From contig CALVDL010000014.1 in NCBI GenBank assembly GCA_944326305.1, positions 1 to 64,000 on the forward strand: a DNA stretch of 64,000 bases, given 5' to 3'. The notes beneath the pieces were generated by a model. That model saw only the letters and a program-made list of their open reading frames with translations, was not told the origin of the DNA and made no database searches. Numbering within the stretch: the stretch's first letter is position 1; the number at the start of each line of letters is the position of its first letter. Shown here piece by piece: positions 61,821 through 64,000 of the stretch. Position numbers and translations under genes: made by a program. Source of the DNA: an uncultured Bacteroidales bacterium (lineage in GTDB: Bacteria; Bacteroidota; Bacteroidia; Bacteroidales; UBA932).

Positions 61821-64000
61821 TCAGAATGTCAGCCTGAAGCCAATCTGGCACCTCCATCTGGAGTAGAAGTCATCTATACTCAGCTCCTGCGGCTCCATAT
61901 AGGAATATACAGGCGTCATATTCCCGTCGGAATCCCCGGAAAGGCTGCGGACGGAAAGGACCCTGCGGTAGTACGCACCGTCATAGTACAGGCCCCATTC
62001 CCTGTTAAACAAGTTACTGATATTCAGGAAGTCCACTACGAACTGGAGCTTGCGCCCATGTTTCTTGTCAAAGATGAAATCCTGCACGATGTGCAGGTCG
62101 AAATGATGCTCGAACCTGCCTGTGCCGGCATACCTCGAGGACCACTCTCCCCTGTGGCTGCGGAGATACCTGTCACTCTGGATGAACTGCTCGAAACGCT
62201 CCGCATCCCCCTCATTCTCCCATGTCATCAGGCCGACCTCGGCGGCTGTAGGGATATAGAGGAGGGAGTTCCCGTTGCGCCCGTCCCCGTTGAAATCAGC
62301 AGCCTCGTTCATCGTATATGAATACCTCTGGCCGCTGCCACCTTCATACATCAGGGACGCGGACGTCCTCAACCCTCCGGAATACACCGGTGAAGTGTAT
62401 GAGACGGATGCCATGACCTTGTGAGGCCTGTCGAAAAGTGAATGGGACAGTTCCGGGGAGTTGGTATCGACGGAATAATTGTACTGCCAGCATGAAAGGG
62501 CGACGGAAGATGTGCCGTCATTCACCGAATATGAATGCCCGAACGTATATGCCGCCATAAGGTCAAGGCCGAACGGGAAGCTCTTTTCAATCTGTCCGCT
62601 CAATGAATACGAATATCCCTTGTCCGTGTTCCTGAGTGCCACGACAGCCTGGTATGTACCGTCAGCGGTATAGTACGGGGCTGTATTGGCAGGACTTGCA
62701 GCCTCCTTGCCCACGGCATAGACCGTCCCGGTCCTGCTGAGGGCGAGGTTCTCGAAAAAGACATTGTTGAAAGTCTTGGAATAGAGGGCGTCGAAAGTGA
62801 ACTTCCATCCCTGGCCGAACTCCTGGTCATACCCCAGGTTCACGCGGAACACCTGCGGGTACCTGAAATCATCAGAAACGGTATTTATGGTGGCCTTCCC
62901 GCCTGCTGATGCGGCTCCCGATTCTATTATGTCCCTGTAAGGGTCGCTGGTAAGCGGGAAACTGCTGTCCGGACTGTTCACAATGACTGACTTGGCCTCC
63001 ATCCCGGTATTGTTGTATGCATTCAGCAGCCATACAAAAGGCACACGTCCCGTGAACAGTCCGGCTCCTCCCCTGAGAAGGGTTTTCCCTGAACGTCCGG
63101 CACGCCACCGGAACCCTACACGAGGGGAGAAAAGCACCGAAGGCCCGGGCATCCGGCCTGGTTTATCTCATTGTTGAAGAAGTCGTTCACGGAAGTGAAC
63201 CCATAGGAGCCGTACGCCCCCTGCAGGAATACATTGTAGAAACGGAAAAGCTCGTTGTATGTCCCGGCCGTGATGGTATGGTTCCCCTTGTAGACGGACA
63301 CATTGTCCGTAAAGGTGTATGTGTCGGAATGCATTGCATTGGCCCCTGAGGAATAGTCGGTGCCGAGGTTTATGGTCAGGTTGTCGGCGATGTAGATGTT
63401 GGCCCCTCCGTATTCTACGGTCCTGCCGTCGCGGACAAAGACGGCCGTTGCACGGAACTCGTTCGAGACCGCATCGGAAATCCTGGAGTTAAGTTCGGCT
63501 ACAAGGGTGTTCGTCCTGTTGGACTGCCTGTAGGAAGAGCCGTTGAAAGTATATTCATACTGGCCGGAGGAATACTTGTCCGCATATGCGTCCATGAACT
63601 GGTAGCGGAACATGAACTTGTGGGCATCGCTTATGTTCCAGTCTATCCTGGCCATCGCATTGACGGACCTGTCTGTCACCTGGTGACTGGAGTATGTCTC
63701 CCCCGTATTCCCGACACCGTATGTGTCCTCGTAGTGACGGATCATGGCCGAGGCCATTTCCTCGTTGAAATACCGTCCGAGGGACGTCCCGTCCGGCAGC
63801 ACCACCTCCTCGCTCAGCTCCACGGACCCGTAAGAGCCCTCCGACGGGGAATACACATTGGGGCTGGAGTTCTTCCCGTACTCTGCACTGGCGAAAATGA
63901 AAAGCCTGTCTTTGACTATCGGCGCCCCTACGGTGAATCCGTATGTCTGGGAAAGCCTCGTATCGTATTTCTCCCGCGACTGGCCTTCAGAGAGGGGCCC
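61821..64000 (-). pseudogene. Second Oar-like TonB-dependent receptor, internal deletion, cut by window end
   Basis: A paralogue of the receptor at 58386-61637. The upstream part runs from 64000 (reading TYGFTVGAPIVKDRLFIFASAEYGK) through INQAG near 63145. The reading frame then shifts, and the next segment begins at PGPSVLFSPRVGFRWRAG. In the intact copy about 80 residues lie between the matching points (from the DFYNQAE region to SVSPRVGFTW), so a deletion of roughly 240 bases accompanies the shift. The end is a normal barrel terminus (QIGFRLTF). A functional receptor is unlikely. The 5' end lies beyond the window. Confidence 0.85.

Noticed and set aside
1..64000. tRNA or rRNA genes
   Set aside because: I read the larger gaps (24.7-25.6, 26.9-27.3, 36.3-36.9, 48.1-48.3 kb) for T-loop and anticodon patterns and found none. 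A covariance search could still reveal a small RNA that I would miss.

Overview
The window comes from a member of the Bacteroidota, most likely the order Bacteroidales (my inference). The reasons are SusC/SusD and Oar-type TonB-dependent receptors, many BACON-domain surface lipoproteins, a CcsBA-type cytochrome c assembly protein, a 610-residue fused KorA, and promoters of the TTTG-N19-TAnnTTTG type instead of the usual -35/-10 boxes. Base composition is moderately GC-rich in genes and AT-rich between them. I recognise no tRNA, rRNA or CRISPR.

Layout. (1) 1-5.8 kb, plus strand: the end of the division cluster (ftsQ, ftsA, ftsZ), then gltX and a small membrane protein. (2) 5.8-23.2 kb, minus strand: an eight-gene block of surface proteins. 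In transcription order these are a BACON lipoprotein, a 1246-residue BspA-like repeat protein, a BACON/fimbrillin-associated lipoprotein, an S8 subtilisin-like lipoprotein protease, a fibronectin-III lipoprotein, SusC, SusD and an unrecognised lipoprotein. It is built like a polysaccharide utilisation locus, but its only recognisable enzyme is a protease. (3) 23.3-24.7 kb: rpiB and truB. (4) 24.7-25.6 kb: a non-coding repeat cluster. (5) 25.6-36.2 kb: a porin, a DASS-type carboxylate transporter, a small periplasmic protein, gdhA, korB/korA and ccsBA. (6) 36.25-36.9 kb: a second repeat cluster of the same kinds. (7) 36.9-41.3 kb, minus: a porin, an imelysin and a di-heme DUF1111 protein, probably for iron handling. 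(8) 41.3-48.9 kb: a decaying glycoside/hexuronate locus with a broken GH2 gene, an intact SGNH-GH3 fusion, a 5'-truncated GH2, an IS982-family element with a frameshifted transposase, and a 5'-truncated uxuA abutting recQ. (9) 48.9-56.6 kb: recQ, nhaA, an FKBP-type isomerase lipoprotein, an M3 peptidase lipoprotein and a secreted nucleoside-deoxyribosyltransferase-like protein. (10) 56.6-64 kb, minus: a BACON/OB-fold lipoprotein with an intact Oar-like receptor, and a second Oar-like receptor broken by an internal deletion and cut by the window edge.

How the genes fit together. The S8/BspA/SusCD block looks like a surface machine that binds a proteinaceous or host substrate, cuts it and imports the products. 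The korAB-gdhA run sits around 2-oxoglutarate and could join reductive carbon fixation to ammonia assimilation. Short mobile repeats whose ends match the IS982 inverted repeats lie beside ftsQ and in both repeat clusters, so an IS982-type transposase probably spread them. The genuinely broken genes are confined to 41-49 kb and 61.8-64 kb; the rest of the window reads as intact.
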